Made by a program: the position numbers and the translations under genes. The notes beneath the pieces are model-generated. The model did not search any database. It was not told where the DNA came from and was given only the letters and a program-made list of their open reading frames with translations. A stretch of DNA of 64,000 bases from Aeromonas allosaccharophila (GTDB lineage: Bacteria; Pseudomonadota; Gammaproteobacteria; Enterobacterales; Aeromonadaceae). The stretch lies in contig NZ_CDBR01000007.1 of NCBI RefSeq assembly GCF_000819685.1, positions 1 to 64,000 of the forward strand. The letters are read 5' to 3'. Positions 43,379 through 52,964 of the stretch are shown in pieces; the stretch's first letter is position 1, and each line of letters starts with the position of its first letter.

Positions 43379-43792
43379 TGAGTTCTCATTATTGTGTCAT
43401 TTTGATTTCCTCCATCTGGGGTCCTGCCGGCGCCGGCCTCGGGTCTTCAGCATACTGGGGCAACCTCCCGGTTGGGGTATGCATGAGGCGCAAACTAAGG
43501 GCGCTCTGGTCATCACTTCTCGAGAAGGGATGAATAAGGATGCCGAAATGGAGACAAATAAACGGTAATGTTTGTGTTCTCCATGCGTTGTACCTCGCAC
43601 CCGGGAACCGTCATGTTCTTGTATACACGGTGTTTCGGGATTGGGTGGCATACTTTTTGGCCACTTAGTACAAGGCTTGAACACAATGACAAAACCTTGT
43701 TTATTATCCCATTTAAACCTCTTTTATAGCAAGGCGCCATTTTTCAACAAACCATGCAGCCAAGGGGCGCTGGCAGTGTTAAAATCCGCGCC
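43379..43792. other. Divergent rne/rluC intergenic region with long rne leader
   Basis: These 414 bases separate rne from rluC and code for nothing I recognise. The side toward rne is a probable long 5' untranslated leader with stem-loops, as in E. coli, where RNase E represses its own synthesis through such a leader. On the rluC side a TTAAAAT at about 43779-43785 lies only about eight bases before the ATG, so that mRNA may have almost no leader. Confidence 0.55.
43450..43482 (-). promoter_or_regulatory. Stem-loop in the rne leader, possible RNase E autoregulatory element
   Basis: GCATAC (43450-43455) pairs with GTATGC (43477-43482), and inside it AACC pairs with GGTT around a TCCC loop, with G/C-rich bulges between. 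It lies about 70-100 bases before the rne start codon. By analogy with hp2/hp3 of the E. coli rne leader it could be the feedback element; the analogy is structural only. Confidence 0.4.
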
Positions 43793-44737
43793 ATGACACA
43801 GATACAACAACAAGTGCAGCTGCTCACCATCGAAGCTGAGCATGAAGGGCAGCGCATCGACAATTTTCTCAAGACTCAGCTAAAGGGCGTCCCCAAGAGC
43901 CTGATCTATCGCATCCTTCGCAAAGGCGAAGTGCGGGTAAACAAAAAGCGCATCAAACCGGAGTACAAACTCTGCGCGGGTGACGAGGTGCGGGTACCCC
44001 CCGTACGTGTTGCCGAAAAAAATGAGCTGCCATCGGCCAACCTCGGGGTTATCCAGCGTCTGGAGAGTCAGATCCTGTTCGAAGACGATGCCATGATCGT
44101 GCTGAACAAGCCCTCCGGCATGGCCGTGCACGGTGGCAGCGGTCTGAGCTTTGGCGTCATCGAGGGACTGCGCGCCCTGCGTCCGGAAGCCCGCTTCCTC
44201 GAACTGGTGCACCGCCTCGACCGCGATACCTCCGGCGTACTGCTGGTTGCCAAGAAGCGCAGCGCCCTGCGCAGCCTGCATGAACAGCTGCGCGTCAAGA
44301 CCATGCGCAAGCAGTATCTGGCGCTGGTGCGTGGCAAGTGGCAGGCCCACGTCAAGGTGGTCAACGCCCCGCTGCGCAAGAACGATCTGCAATCCGGTGA
44401 ACGGGTGGTGCGGGTCAGTGCCGATGGCAAGCCCTCCGAAACCCGGTTCCGCATCGTGCGTCAATTTGCCGAAGCGACCCTGGTCGAGTGCAGCCCCATC
44501 ACCGGCCGTACCCACCAGATCCGTGTGCATACCCTGCATGCCGGTCACCCGATCGCCTGTGACGATAAGTACGGTGAAGCGGCGTTTGACGAGAAAATGC
44601 GCAGCCAAGGACTGAAACGGCTCTTTTTGCATGCCTGGAAGCTCAGCTTCACTCATCCGGCCGATGGTCGCGAGATGCAGGTGGAAGCCCCCCTTGCACC
44701 CGAGCTTGACGGTTTCCTGGAAAAGTTGGCGCACTAA
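43793..44737 (+). CDS. rluC: 23S rRNA pseudouridine synthase C
   Basis: RluC makes pseudouridine at positions 955, 2504 and 2580 of 23S rRNA. An N-terminal S4 RNA-binding domain ([20 protein letters not shown]) precedes the catalytic domain with the Asp in [15 protein letters not shown] and the family end [17 protein letters not shown]. The ATG at 43793 gives 314 aa, near E. coli length; the frame opens further upstream at 43754 without conservation. The stop overlaps the next ATG by one base (TAATG). Confidence 0.95.
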   Translation: MTQIQQQVQLLTIEAEHEGQRIDNFLKTQLKGVPKSLIYRILRKGEVRVNKKRIKPEYKLCAGDEVRVPPVRVAEKNELPSANLGVIQRLESQILFEDDAMIVLNKPSGMAVHGGSGLSFGVIEGLRALRPEARFLELVHRLDRDTSGVLLVAKKRSALRSLHEQLRVKTMRKQYLALVRGKWQAHVKVVNAPLRKNDLQSGERVVRVSADGKPSETRFRIVRQFAEATLVECSPITGRTHQIRVHTLHAGHPIACDDKYGEAAFDEKMRSQGLKRLFLHAWKLSFTHPADGREMQVEAPLAPELDGFLEKLAH

Positions 44738-45399
44738 TGCAAGATATCCGGCTCGCCATTTTCGATTGGGACGGTACCCTGATGGATTCGGTGGGCCGGA
44801 TCGTTGCTTGTGTGCAAGGAGCCGCCAGAGATTGTGAACTGGCGGTGCCTACGCCAGCCCGGATCCGGCAGATCATCGGATTGAGCCTCGATGTCGCCAT
44901 GTCCCGTCTGTTCCCCTTATGCAGTGACAGTGGCGCTACCAGCGATGAGCGCCTGATTGCCGCACTCATCGATCGCTATCGTCATCACTATCTGCACGAT
45001 GCCACCCCCAGCCCGCTGTTCGCCGGGGCAGGTGAGTTGCTGCATGACTGGCAGTCACAGGGGCTGCAACTGGCGGTCGCCACCGGCAAATCACGCCGCG
45101 GGCTGGATCGGGTATTGGATGAGACCGGACTGCGCCCGCTGTTTGTTACCAGTCGCGGCGCCGATGAGGCCAATTCCAAACCCGATCCGTTGATGCTTGA
45201 GCAGATCCTGGCCGAGCTGGGGTTGTCACCCCGGCAGGCGGTGATGATCGGTGACTCCGTGCACGATATGGCGATGGCCGAGGCGATCGCCATGCCGCGC
45301 ATTGGCGTCACCTGGGGGGTGGATAGTCGTGATGCCCTCGGTCGTCACGGGCCTGTGGCCGTGGTGGACTCCATGGCGGCGCTCAGAGCGCTGTTGTGA
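44737..45399 (+). CDS. HAD-family hydrolase (phosphoglycolate-phosphatase-like)
   Basis: A 220-residue haloacid-dehalogenase-fold phosphatase. Motif I is FDWDGTLMDS, motif II VATGKSRRGLD, motif III Lys in SKPDPLM, and motif IV MIGDSVHDMAMA. A four-helix cap lies between motifs I and II, as in the Gph/PGP subfamily. Substrate is unknown; small phosphate esters are likely. It is translationally coupled to rluC by a TAATG overlap. This pairing with rluC is familiar from Vibrio and Aeromonas relatives but absent from E. coli. Confidence 0.88.
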   Translation: MQDIRLAIFDWDGTLMDSVGRIVACVQGAARDCELAVPTPARIRQIIGLSLDVAMSRLFPLCSDSGATSDERLIAALIDRYRHHYLHDATPSPLFAGAGELLHDWQSQGLQLAVATGKSRRGLDRVLDETGLRPLFVTSRGADEANSKPDPLMLEQILAELGLSPRQAVMIGDSVHDMAMAEAIAMPRIGVTWGVDSRDALGRHGPVAVVDSMAALRALL

Positions 45400-45437
45400 C
45401 CCTCTCCTTGCGAGCAACAGGGTGCTGATTGAAAAAA

Positions 45438-45467
45438 AATGAGCCCGGCCAATTGGCCGGGCTCATT
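45438..45467. terminator. Bidirectional terminator between the HAD gene and the efflux operon
   Basis: A perfect 30-base palindrome with AAAAAAAA on its left. It ends one base before the stop of the minus-strand efflux gene, so it serves that operon strongly and the HAD gene probably as well. Confidence 0.92.
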
Positions 45468-45468
45468 G

Positions 45469-46977
45469 CTATGTCGCCTCTTCTGTTAACGCCTCATCTT
45501 CTTGAGGCGCGTCCTGTGGCACTCGCCACTCGCCACCCAATGCTTTGTGCAGCAGCACTACTGTGGTGGCGGTATTGAGGCGGGCCTGTACCCGGGCATC
45601 CTGCAGGTTGTTGCTGACACGCTGGGCATTGAGCACGCTCAGGTGGTTCTCGAGCCCCGCCCGGTAGAGGCTGGTCGCCTTGTTGACGGCTATCTGAGCC
45701 TGATCGTCGGCCCGGGCGATCAACTGTTGATACTGCTGGCTGTTTGCATAGGCCCTCAACACCGTATCGACCTCGTTGAAGGCGCCATTCACCACCTGTT
45801 GGTAGGCGAGGGCCGACTCCCTGAACCCCGCTTGTTGCAGATCCACCATGGCGGCTCCCCGCCCACCATCGAACAGGTTCCAGCTTATGCCTGCGCCGAG
45901 GGACCAGCCCACTGAACCGGAGGAGATCAGATCGTCGAGATCGCTGGCCGACACACCGGGGGTACCGGTCAATACCAGTTTCGGATAGCGGTTGGCGATG
46001 GCGGCGCCCAGTTGCTGGTTGCGTGCTGCCATCTCCCGCTCGGCCAGCGCGATATCAAAGCGCCGGTTCAGCAGTTCAGAGGGCAACCCCACCGGGATCA
46101 GGCCCGACATCTGTGGCAGCGAGCCCTCGCCGAGCCGGTTGCGGGTCTGCGTTGTGCTCTCTCCGAGCAGGATGGCCAGCCGGCCGAGATGGGCGGCGCG
46201 CGCACTGTCGAGCATCGGCAGCATGGCCTCTGTCGCGGCCTGGGCGGCGCGGGCATTGGCCAGATCCAGCTCGGAGCCATAGCCATGACGATGCAGCGAC
46301 TGCACCAGCGTCAACACCTGTTGCTGTTCGGCGATGATCTGTCTGGTGATGGTGACGCGCTCCCCGGCGGCGCGGTATTGCAGATAGTTGTTGATCACCT
46401 CGGCGGTCATCAGAGTAGTGAGATTGCGCTGCAGCAGTTCGGCTTGCGCTACCCGAATGCTGGCCGCCTGACTCAGGGCATCGATCCGGCCAAACAGATC
46501 TGCCTCCCAGCCGATGGTGGCACTGGCCAGATGGGTTTGGTTATCACGATCCAGCACACTGAGACTGCTCCCCCCGAGTTGAGGCGGCAAGGTGAACTCG
46601 GCAACGGCAGGGCCGCTTAGCGGGCCATTTTCGCTCAACCGCATATCGATATAACCCGCGTTGATGGCGATGGTGGGCACCTTCAGCGAGGAGACCGCGG
46701 CCTGGTAGGATTGCGCCGCTTTGATGCGTTCGCTGGCCATCCTGATGGGGATATTCTGCTGCTGGGCCGCCATGACCAGCCGATCGAGCTGCGGATCATT
46801 GAACTGTTGCCACCAGAGTCGTCCGGGCTCCGGTTTGGCCTCACTGATCCCCTCGGCACGGCTGGCGTTGAGATAGACATTCCCCACGGCCACCTGTGGC
46901 ACCTCATAGTCAGGGGTCATGCTGCAACCGGCCAGCAGCAGAGCCGTGGCCACCAGGGTGAGTCGAAGATCAGTCAT
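45469..46977 (-). CDS. RND efflux outer-membrane factor, NodT/TolC-like lipoprotein
   Basis: The outer-membrane channel of a tripartite pump. The signal peptide ends in a lipobox (LLLAGCSMTPDYEVP), and the 502-residue chain carries two outer-membrane-efflux-protein repeats (from about PGRLWWQQFNDPQLD to the middle, and again from RFDIALAEREMAARNQQLG). The start overlaps the end of the RND gene by eight bases. Having its own channel gene in the operon, the system need not borrow TolC. Confidence 0.92.
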   Translation of the reverse strand: MTDLRLTLVATALLLAGCSMTPDYEVPQVAVGNVYLNASRAEGISEAKPEPGRLWWQQFNDPQLDRLVMAAQQQNIPIRMASERIKAAQSYQAAVSSLKVPTIAINAGYIDMRLSENGPLSGPAVAEFTLPPQLGGSSLSVLDRDNQTHLASATIGWEADLFGRIDALSQAASIRVAQAELLQRNLTTLMTAEVINNYLQYRAAGERVTITRQIIAEQQQVLTLVQSLHRHGYGSELDLANARAAQAATEAMLPMLDSARAAHLGRLAILLGESTTQTRNRLGEGSLPQMSGLIPVGLPSELLNRRFDIALAEREMAARNQQLGAAIANRYPKLVLTGTPGVSASDLDDLISSGSVGWSLGAGISWNLFDGGRGAAMVDLQQAGFRESALAYQQVVNGAFNEVDTVLRAYANSQQYQQLIARADDQAQIAVNKATSLYRAGLENHLSVLNAQRVSNNLQDARVQARLNTATTVVLLHKALGGEWRVPQDAPQEDEALTEEAT

Positions 46978-49900
46978 GGCATGGCTCCTTGCTGCGGGAA
47001 GGGATGAGTGCGCCTTGCGCTTCGCGCCGATAGAGCAGCTGATAGAGGGCTGGCATCACGAAGAGGGAGAGGAAGGAGGCGGCAGAGAGCCCGCCAACAA
47101 TGGTCGCGGCCATCTGATCAAACAGCCGGTCGGTCAGCAGCGGGATCATCCCGAGCACTGTCGTGAGCGCCGCCATCGAGATGGCCATGGTACGGTTGAG
47201 GGTCGCTCTCTTGACCGCGTCAGCCAGAGCCCGGCCCCCTTTGCGCTCCAGTTCGATCTGGTCGATCAGCACTATGCCGTTTTTGATGATCATGCCACTG
47301 AGGCAGATCATGCCGACAATCGCCATAAAGCCGAACGGTTTGTCCAGCAGCAACAGGCTCCAGACAATGCCGATGGAGGCCAGCGGCAGCGTCACCAGAA
47401 TGATAAACGGCTGACGGTAGGCACTGAACATGGCGACCAGAATGATGGTCATCAGCACCATCGCCTTGGGGGTCTGGGTCATCAGATCATCGACCGAGCG
47501 CTTCTCGTCATAATATTCACCGCCCCACGCCATGGTGTAGCCGGGGGGCAGGGGAATCGCCTCCAGTTCGCGGGCAATCGCCTTGCGCACATTGGAGGGG
47601 GTATCGCCCCTCACGTCTGCCTGCACCGTGATGGCAGGCTGGCGGTTGTAGCGCCAACGCATGCTCTCTTCTCCCTTGAACTCGATGCCATCGACCACCT
47701 GTCCCATCGGCACGCTGTGGCTGCCGAGCAGGGAGCGCACCGGAATATTGTCAAACTGGGCCAGGTTGGCATTGCTGCTGCGCAGCTTGATGGGGATGAG
47801 GTCATCATCACGGCGCATCTGGCCAATCAGGCTGCCATCGGTTGCCCGGGTAATGGCGTTGGCGATGTCGGCGCGGTTGATGCCGGCGATCCTCGCCGCA
47901 TCCTGATTGATGAGGGGTACCAGCACCTTGCTCTCCTGGCGCCAGTTATCCCTGATATAGATGAGGTGAGGGTTGGCGGCCAGCCGCCGTTTGGCCTCAT
48001 TGGCGAGCCGGTGCAGCTGTTGTGGATCCGGTCCGACGAAGCGTGCCTCGATGGCAAATTTGTCCTTGGTGGCCAGCTTGAGCGGGCGGAATCTGGGCTC
48101 GGCGTAGGGAAATTCGGCCTGCAACCAGGCATCGCCTGCCGCCGTCAGGGTGGCAATATCCTCATAGCTGCGGGTGTTGATCAGGATCTGGCCATAGCTG
48201 CTGTCGAAGGGTTCCGGCTCTACCGTGACCGAGAAACGGGGGGCACTCTCGCCGATATGGCTGGAGAGGCTGGTCACCTGTGGCTGGCGCAGCAACCACT
48301 GCTCAATCTTGTGCATGTCGGCAGAGGTCTGGGCAATCCGCCCGCCGTTGGGCAGCCAGTAGTCGAGAAACAGCATGGGGCGATCGGAGGAGGGCATGAA
48401 GTTGACCTTCAGCAATGGGATGATCGCCAGGGTCAGCAGCAATACCGGGGCGACCCCGAGCAGCAGTTTGACCGGGTTGTCCACCGACCAGCAGACCGCT
48501 TTTTGGTAGAGCGCTGCCAGCCGTGAAGGCGGGATCGGCTCATCAGTTTGGGTCGGTGCGGGAATGAAATACCAGCAGAGCAGCGGGGTGACCGTCATGG
48601 CGATGAGCCAGGAGAGCAGCAGCGAGCTGCACAGCACCTGCACGATGGAGAGGGCGAACTCGGCCGCATCGGTCTCGGAGAAGAGCACGGGCGCCGTACC
48701 CAGCGCGGCGATCAGGGTCGCCGCCAACAGCGGCAGTGCCATTTCGCGGATGCTGTCGCTCACCGCCTGATTGTGGGCAATCCCCTGACGCAATTTGGTC
48801 TCAACGAGATCGACGATGACGATGGCGTTATCCACCAGCATGCCCAGCGCCAGGATAAATGAACCGAGCGAGACCCGCTGCAGATCAACTTGGGTCAGGT
48901 TGAGGTAGATCAGGGTAAAGAGGATGGTCAGCAACAAACTGACTCCGACGATGGCGGCACTGCGCCAACCCATGAAGATCAGCAGCACGATCACCACGAT
49001 GATCACGCTCTCGGCCAGGTTGATGATGAAGTTGCTGACGGACTTGGCCACCTCCTCCGGTTGATAGGCGACGACGCCGACATGAACCCCTTCCGGGAGA
49101 GTGGCTTCGAATTGTGCCAACTCCTGGCGGAGGGTATCCCCAATGCTGACCACGTTGATGCCGTTGACCGGGCTGACTGCCAGGGTGATCGCCCGCTGGC
49201 CGTTGAAACGGCTCAGGGTCATGGCGGGATCCTGATAGTCGAGGTAGACGTTGGCGATATCACCCAGCCGCACGGTGGCGCTTTCCAGACCATTGATGCC
49301 GGTCTTGATGCTGAGGTTCTGGATATCCTCCACACTGCCGAATGCCCCGGCCTGTTCGACGCGGATCTGCTCGATGCCCATGGTGAAATCGCCGCTGTGC
49401 AGTGGCAGGTTCTGGCTACCCAGCTGTTCGAACAACTGCAGGGTGGTCAGGTTGGCCTGCGCCAGCCGCTCATCATCGACATCGATGTTGATCACCTGCT
49501 CCTGAATACCGTGCAGTTGTATCTTCTTCACTCCCTCGATGGCCTTGAGCCGGCGTTGCAGCTCGCGGGCGTGATCCTTGAGCTCGGCCATGGCGACACT
49601 GTCACCATAGAGGGAGAAGAGCATGCCATACACTTCGGAGAATTCGTCCTGCACTATGGTGAGCTGGGCCTGGGGAGGCAGCGAGAGCTTGACGTCATTG
49701 ACCTTGCGCCGCAGCAGATCCCACTGCTGGGGCAGTTCGGCCGAGTTCACCTGCTCTTGCAGATCGACAAAGATCATCGAACTGCCGGGACGGGAGAGAG
49801 AGCGCAGCTTCCACAGATGTTCCATCTCCTGCAACTTGGTTTCGATGGGATCGGTGACCAGCCGCTCCACCTCACCGGCATCAGCGCCGGGATAGAGGGT

Positions 49901-50044
49901 CACGATCACCGCACTCTTGACCGTGAAGGCTGGATCTTCCAGCTTGCCGAGCTGGAAGTAGGAGACCAGCCCGACCAGGGTGCAGAGCAGGGTGAAGAAG
50001 ATCACGAAGGTCTTCTGACGCAGTACAAAGGTGGAGAGATTCAT
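46970..50044 (-). CDS. RND-family efflux permease
   Basis: A 1024-residue inner-membrane proton-drug antiporter with the usual 12 helices and two large periplasmic loops. The start MNLSTFVLRQKTFVIFFTLL, the motif GADAGEVERLVTDPIE in the first porter loop, the central helix-4 charged residues (LALGMLVDNAIVIVD) and the second-half repeat (GMIIKNGIVLIDQIEL) all match. It looks like the hydrophobe/amphiphile exporter class rather than the metal exporters. Substrates cannot be deduced. It is coupled to both neighbours by short overlaps. Confidence 0.93.
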   Translation of the reverse strand: MNLSTFVLRQKTFVIFFTLLCTLVGLVSYFQLGKLEDPAFTVKSAVIVTLYPGADAGEVERLVTDPIETKLQEMEHLWKLRSLSRPGSSMIFVDLQEQVNSAELPQQWDLLRRKVNDVKLSLPPQAQLTIVQDEFSEVYGMLFSLYGDSVAMAELKDHARELQRRLKAIEGVKKIQLHGIQEQVINIDVDDERLAQANLTTLQLFEQLGSQNLPLHSGDFTMGIEQIRVEQAGAFGSVEDIQNLSIKTGINGLESATVRLGDIANVYLDYQDPAMTLSRFNGQRAITLAVSPVNGINVVSIGDTLRQELAQFEATLPEGVHVGVVAYQPEEVAKSVSNFIINLAESVIIVVIVLLIFMGWRSAAIVGVSLLLTILFTLIYLNLTQVDLQRVSLGSFILALGMLVDNAIVIVDLVETKLRQGIAHNQAVSDSIREMALPLLAATLIAALGTAPVLFSETDAAEFALSIVQVLCSSLLLSWLIAMTVTPLLCWYFIPAPTQTDEPIPPSRLAALYQKAVCWSVDNPVKLLLGVAPVLLLTLAIIPLLKVNFMPSSDRPMLFLDYWLPNGGRIAQTSADMHKIEQWLLRQPQVTSLSSHIGESAPRFSVTVEPEPFDSSYGQILINTRSYEDIATLTAAGDAWLQAEFPYAEPRFRPLKLATKDKFAIEARFVGPDPQQLHRLANEAKRRLAANPHLIYIRDNWRQESKVLVPLINQDAARIAGINRADIANAITRATDGSLIGQMRRDDDLIPIKLRSSNANLAQFDNIPVRSLLGSHSVPMGQVVDGIEFKGEESMRWRYNRQPAITVQADVRGDTPSNVRKAIARELEAIPLPPGYTMAWGGEYYDEKRSVDDLMTQTPKAMVLMTIILVAMFSAYRQPFIILVTLPLASIGIVWSLLLLDKPFGFMAIVGMICLSGMIIKNGIVLIDQIELERKGGRALADAVKRATLNRTMAISMAALTTVLGMIPLLTDRLFDQMAATIVGGLSAASFLSLFVMPALYQLLYRREAQGALIPSRSKEPCHD

Positions 50045-51159
50045 GATTTGGCCACCTGCTCCAACGCGCGATCTGCCATCACGGCGACCTGTTCACCCTC
50101 GCTGACAAAAGCGCTGCCTGCCACCACCAGCTGATCACCCGTCGCCAACTCACCACTGACACAGAGGGCATCCCGCTGCTGGCCATGAAGCGACACCGGC
50201 ACCCGGACCACCCGATCCGCATCTACCCGCCAGACATGCCACTGGCGATCTTGACTGTTGACCGCCATGGCGGGCAGACAGAAGAGGTGGGTGTCTGCTT
50301 GCTGCGGCAGGTCGAGGGTGACATTGACCGACTTGCCTGCCACCAGATTGTTCTGATCCCGCGGCAGGGAGAGCGTCACCTCGTAGGTACGTTTGAGCGG
50401 GGCGGGGATGGAGGCGATATCGGTCACCGTCACCGCGATATTTTGCTGGCGCTGGCCCCAGGCGAGGCGGCCAGGCAGGCCGGGAGTGATCTTGGCAACC
50501 TGGCGCTCCGGTACGTCGATCACCACATTGAGCCGCGCCGGCTGGTGCAGGGTCAGTACCTTGACGCCGGGCAGCACAAACTCGTGGTTGTCGATGTGTC
50601 GCTTGCCGATCATCCCGTCAAAGGGGGCGCGCAGCTCGCTGTAGGCCAGCGCATCGCGGGCTTTTTGCAGCCCCTGGCTGGCCATCTCGACCGCCGCGCC
50701 GGCGCGGGCTTCGGCACTGATGGCCCGATCAAGATTGACATCGGCGATGGCGTTGTCGGCGGTGGCCTGCCTGATCCGTTGCAGCTCAATGCGCGCCAGC
50801 CGATGGGCCGCACGGGCTTCGGCCAGCTGGGCCTCTCCCTGACTGACAGAGACCTGGAAATCGTGGGGATCGAGGCGGGCAAGCAGATCCCCCTTGTTGA
50901 CCCGTGTCCCCTCGGTCACCACCAGCTCCTGCAACATTCCATGTACCCGGAACGACAGATCGGTGGTGCGGGCCGATTTCAGCACGCCGCTGAAGGTGTG
51001 CTGGCGGGTGGCGACGGGGGCTTTCAGGGTCATGACCCGGACGGCGCGCAGTTGCGGTGGTTGCGGCGCAGCTGGCGTGGTGGCGTCGGCGCCACAACCG
51101 CTCAACAGCAGCAGGATAGCGCTGCCGAGCAGTGTTGTTTTGAAGCGGGGAGGTGTCAT
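50041..51159 (-). CDS. RND efflux periplasmic adaptor (membrane fusion protein)
   Basis: A 372-residue lipoprotein adaptor joining the permease to the outer-membrane channel. The lipobox is LLLLSGCGAD. Biotinyl-lipoyl halves (GMLQELVVTEGTRVNKGDLL and SELRAPFDGMIGKRHID) flank an alpha-helical hairpin (about 100-165), followed by the beta-barrel and membrane-proximal domains. It is the first gene of the operon and overlaps the permease gene by four bases (ATGA). Confidence 0.93.
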   Translation of the reverse strand: MTPPRFKTTLLGSAILLLLSGCGADATTPAAPQPPQLRAVRVMTLKAPVATRQHTFSGVLKSARTTDLSFRVHGMLQELVVTEGTRVNKGDLLARLDPHDFQVSVSQGEAQLAEARAAHRLARIELQRIRQATADNAIADVNLDRAISAEARAGAAVEMASQGLQKARDALAYSELRAPFDGMIGKRHIDNHEFVLPGVKVLTLHQPARLNVVIDVPERQVAKITPGLPGRLAWGQRQQNIAVTVTDIASIPAPLKRTYEVTLSLPRDQNNLVAGKSVNVTLDLPQQADTHLFCLPAMAVNSQDRQWHVWRVDADRVVRVPVSLHGQQRDALCVSGELATGDQLVVAGSAFVSEGEQVAVMADRALEQVAKS

Positions 51160-51207
51160 GAGAGGATTCCTTTAGACAAGCGTTATCAAATGGCGCCAGT
51201 CTAATTG

Positions 51208-51224
51208 AATCACTCCTTGTGATT
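51208..51224. promoter_or_regulatory. Palindrome upstream of the efflux operon, possible LysR operator
   Basis: AATCAC and GTGATT are perfect inverted repeats spaced by five bases, 50 bases before the adaptor start and within the 108-base gap to the LysR gene. The ends and 17-base size fit the loose T-N11-A pattern of LysR-type binding sites. Confidence 0.45.
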
Positions 51225-51267
51225 AATCCCGTCTATCTATGCTTCTATGTCTCGTAATTTGTGACAA

Positions 51268-52152
51268 TCAGCCGAATAACAACGCCGATTCTGCCAACAG
51301 ACTCTCTATCAGCAGACGGGCGGCATGGGTCATCCCCTTGCGGCTGGGATACACCAGCCAGGCATCATCGAGATAGACCTTGTGGGTCGGCAGGATCTCC
51401 AGCAATTCGCCACTGGCGACCTGTGCCTTGACACTCAGCTCGGGCAGCAGGCTGATCCCGGCCCCCTTGAGCACCGCGTAGCGGATATAGTGGCTGCTGT
51501 TGGAGATGAGCCGGCTGCTGACCTTGAGCGGGCCGGTATTGAAGTTCCAGCAATCCTCCAGCTCGCCGCTGGCCAGGCGATGGATCAGCAGGGCGTGTTG
51601 ATGAAGATCGTCAAGTTGTTGCGGCATGCAGTGGGCGGCCACATAGGCCGGGCTGGCGTAGAGTTTGCGTGAGACCGTGGTCAGGGGACGGGCGACAAAC
51701 GAGCTCTCTTTCATCTCGCCAATATGGACGCAGGCATCGAGCCCGTAGTTCATGATGTCGTGATAACCGAGGTTGCTGACGTGGGTCTCCAGGGTGATGA
51801 GGGGATACTTGTCGAGAAAATTGACCAGCAAGTCGTGGGCCAGTATGTCGGCATCCCCGATCAACCCCAGCTTGACCGAACCGGTAGGGGCCGAACTCTG
51901 GTTCTTGATGCTCTGGTTAAGAGTCTCTAGTCGCGGAATGATCTCCTGCAACTGCATAAAATAGTCGGTGCCGGCTGGCGTCAGGGTTAGCTTGCGGGTG
52001 GTGCGGGTAAACAGCTTGCAGCCCAGAGCATGTTCCAGATCGCCAATGCGTCGGCTGACCTGGGCCCGTGGCACATCGAGGGAGTGTGCCACGGCGGCAA
52101 AGTTGCCCAGTTCGACCACAGAGAGAAAAAGCCTCAAATCATCTATACGCAC
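51268..52152 (-). CDS. LysR-type transcriptional regulator
   Basis: About 294 residues. The N-terminal winged helix (RIDDLRLFLSVVELGNF, then HSLDVPRAQVSRRIGDLE, given in parts) is followed by the two-lobed effector-binding domain. I chose the GTG at 52152, where the conserved helix-turn-helix begins; the frame opens earlier at 52200. It is transcribed in the same direction as the efflux operon and directly upstream of it, rather than divergently as is commoner for LysR genes. It is probably the pump's regulator, by position only. Confidence 0.88.
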   Translation of the reverse strand: MRIDDLRLFLSVVELGNFAAVAHSLDVPRAQVSRRIGDLEHALGCKLFTRTTRKLTLTPAGTDYFMQLQEIIPRLETLNQSIKNQSSAPTGSVKLGLIGDADILAHDLLVNFLDKYPLITLETHVSNLGYHDIMNYGLDACVHIGEMKESSFVARPLTTVSRKLYASPAYVAAHCMPQQLDDLHQHALLIHRLASGELEDCWNFNTGPLKVSSRLISNSSHYIRYAVLKGAGISLLPELSVKAQVASGELLEILPTHKVYLDDAWLVYPSRKGMTHAARLLIESLLAESALLFG

Positions 52153-52263
52153 AATCAGGATCCCGGTTGATAGGGTTGAAGCGGCGCGCCAGTGCGCCAC
52201 CTGTCATAAGCATTTGTCAGGCAGGCATCTCAGCGAGACGGCGGGTTGCCAGCACACCGGACA

Positions 52264-52845
52264 TCAGGGCAGGGCGATGCCGTGGCGATCCAGCAGCTCG
52301 ATCAGACCGATCAGCGGCAAGCCGATCAAGGCATTGGGGTCGCGCCCCTCCAGCCCTTTGAACAGCACGATCCCCATCCCTTCACATTTGAAGCTGCCGG
52401 CACAATCGAGGGGCAATTCTGCTTCTACATAGCGGCGAATGGCGGCTTCATCGAGGTTGCGAAAATGGACGGTGAAGGGTTCCACCAGTTGATGAGCCTC
52501 ACCGGTTGCGGCATTCACCACGCACAGGCCGGTATAGAAGGTAACACTGCGCCCTTGGGCCGCCATCAGCTGGGCGATGGCATTGTCGATGGTGCCCGGT
52601 TTGCCAAGGATGCGACCATCGCAGACACACACCTGATCAGATCCGATGATCAAGCCGTGATCACGTTGCCCGGCGATGGCATCAGCCTTGGCGCGGGCCA
52701 GTCTGGCTACCAGCGCGTTGGCGGATTCGCCAGCCAGCGGGCGCTCATCAACGTCTGGGGCGGCACATTCAAAGGGGAGGCCAAGCTTCTCCAGCAGGGC
52801 TTTGCGATAGCGAGAAGTTGAGGCGAGGATAAGATTCTGTGGCAT
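52264..52845 (-). CDS. yceF: Maf-family nucleotide pyrophosphatase (YceF, m7GTP-type)
   Basis: House-cleaning pyrophosphatase that in E. coli prefers 7-methyl-GTP. Motifs are [17 protein letters not shown] at the start, the catalytic region [18 protein letters not shown], and [19 protein letters not shown] near the end. The ATG at 52845 gives 193 aa, about the E. coli length; the frame's earlier ATGs overlap the divergent promoter. It is divergent from yceD, as in E. coli. Confidence 0.94.
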   Translation of the reverse strand: MPQNLILASTSRYRKALLEKLGLPFECAAPDVDERPLAGESANALVARLARAKADAIAGQRDHGLIIGSDQVCVCDGRILGKPGTIDNAIAQLMAAQGRSVTFYTGLCVVNAATGEAHQLVEPFTVHFRNLDEAAIRRYVEAELPLDCAGSFKCEGMGIVLFKGLEGRDPNALIGLPLIGLIELLDRHGIALP

Positions 52846-52926
52846 AATCCGAATACCGATGAAAGCGAGTACCGGCATTCTAGGGACTTGTGACGTTAAA
52901 ATCATCGGCGGTAAGGACTTTTTCCT

Positions 52927-52955
52927 TTGACTATCAGTTGTTGGACCTATATTAT
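52927..52955 (+). promoter_or_regulatory. yceD-rpmF promoter
   Basis: TTGACT (52927-52932), exactly 17 bases, TATTAT (52950-52955). The transcript would start within a few bases of the yceD ATG at 52965, implying a near-leaderless mRNA. E. coli has a similar strong promoter in this place. Confidence 0.7.
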
Positions 52956-52964
52956 TCGCGCCCT

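Noticed and set aside
46919..48526. Plus-strand open frame of 535 codons
   Set aside because: Antisense to the RND permease; no family resemblance.
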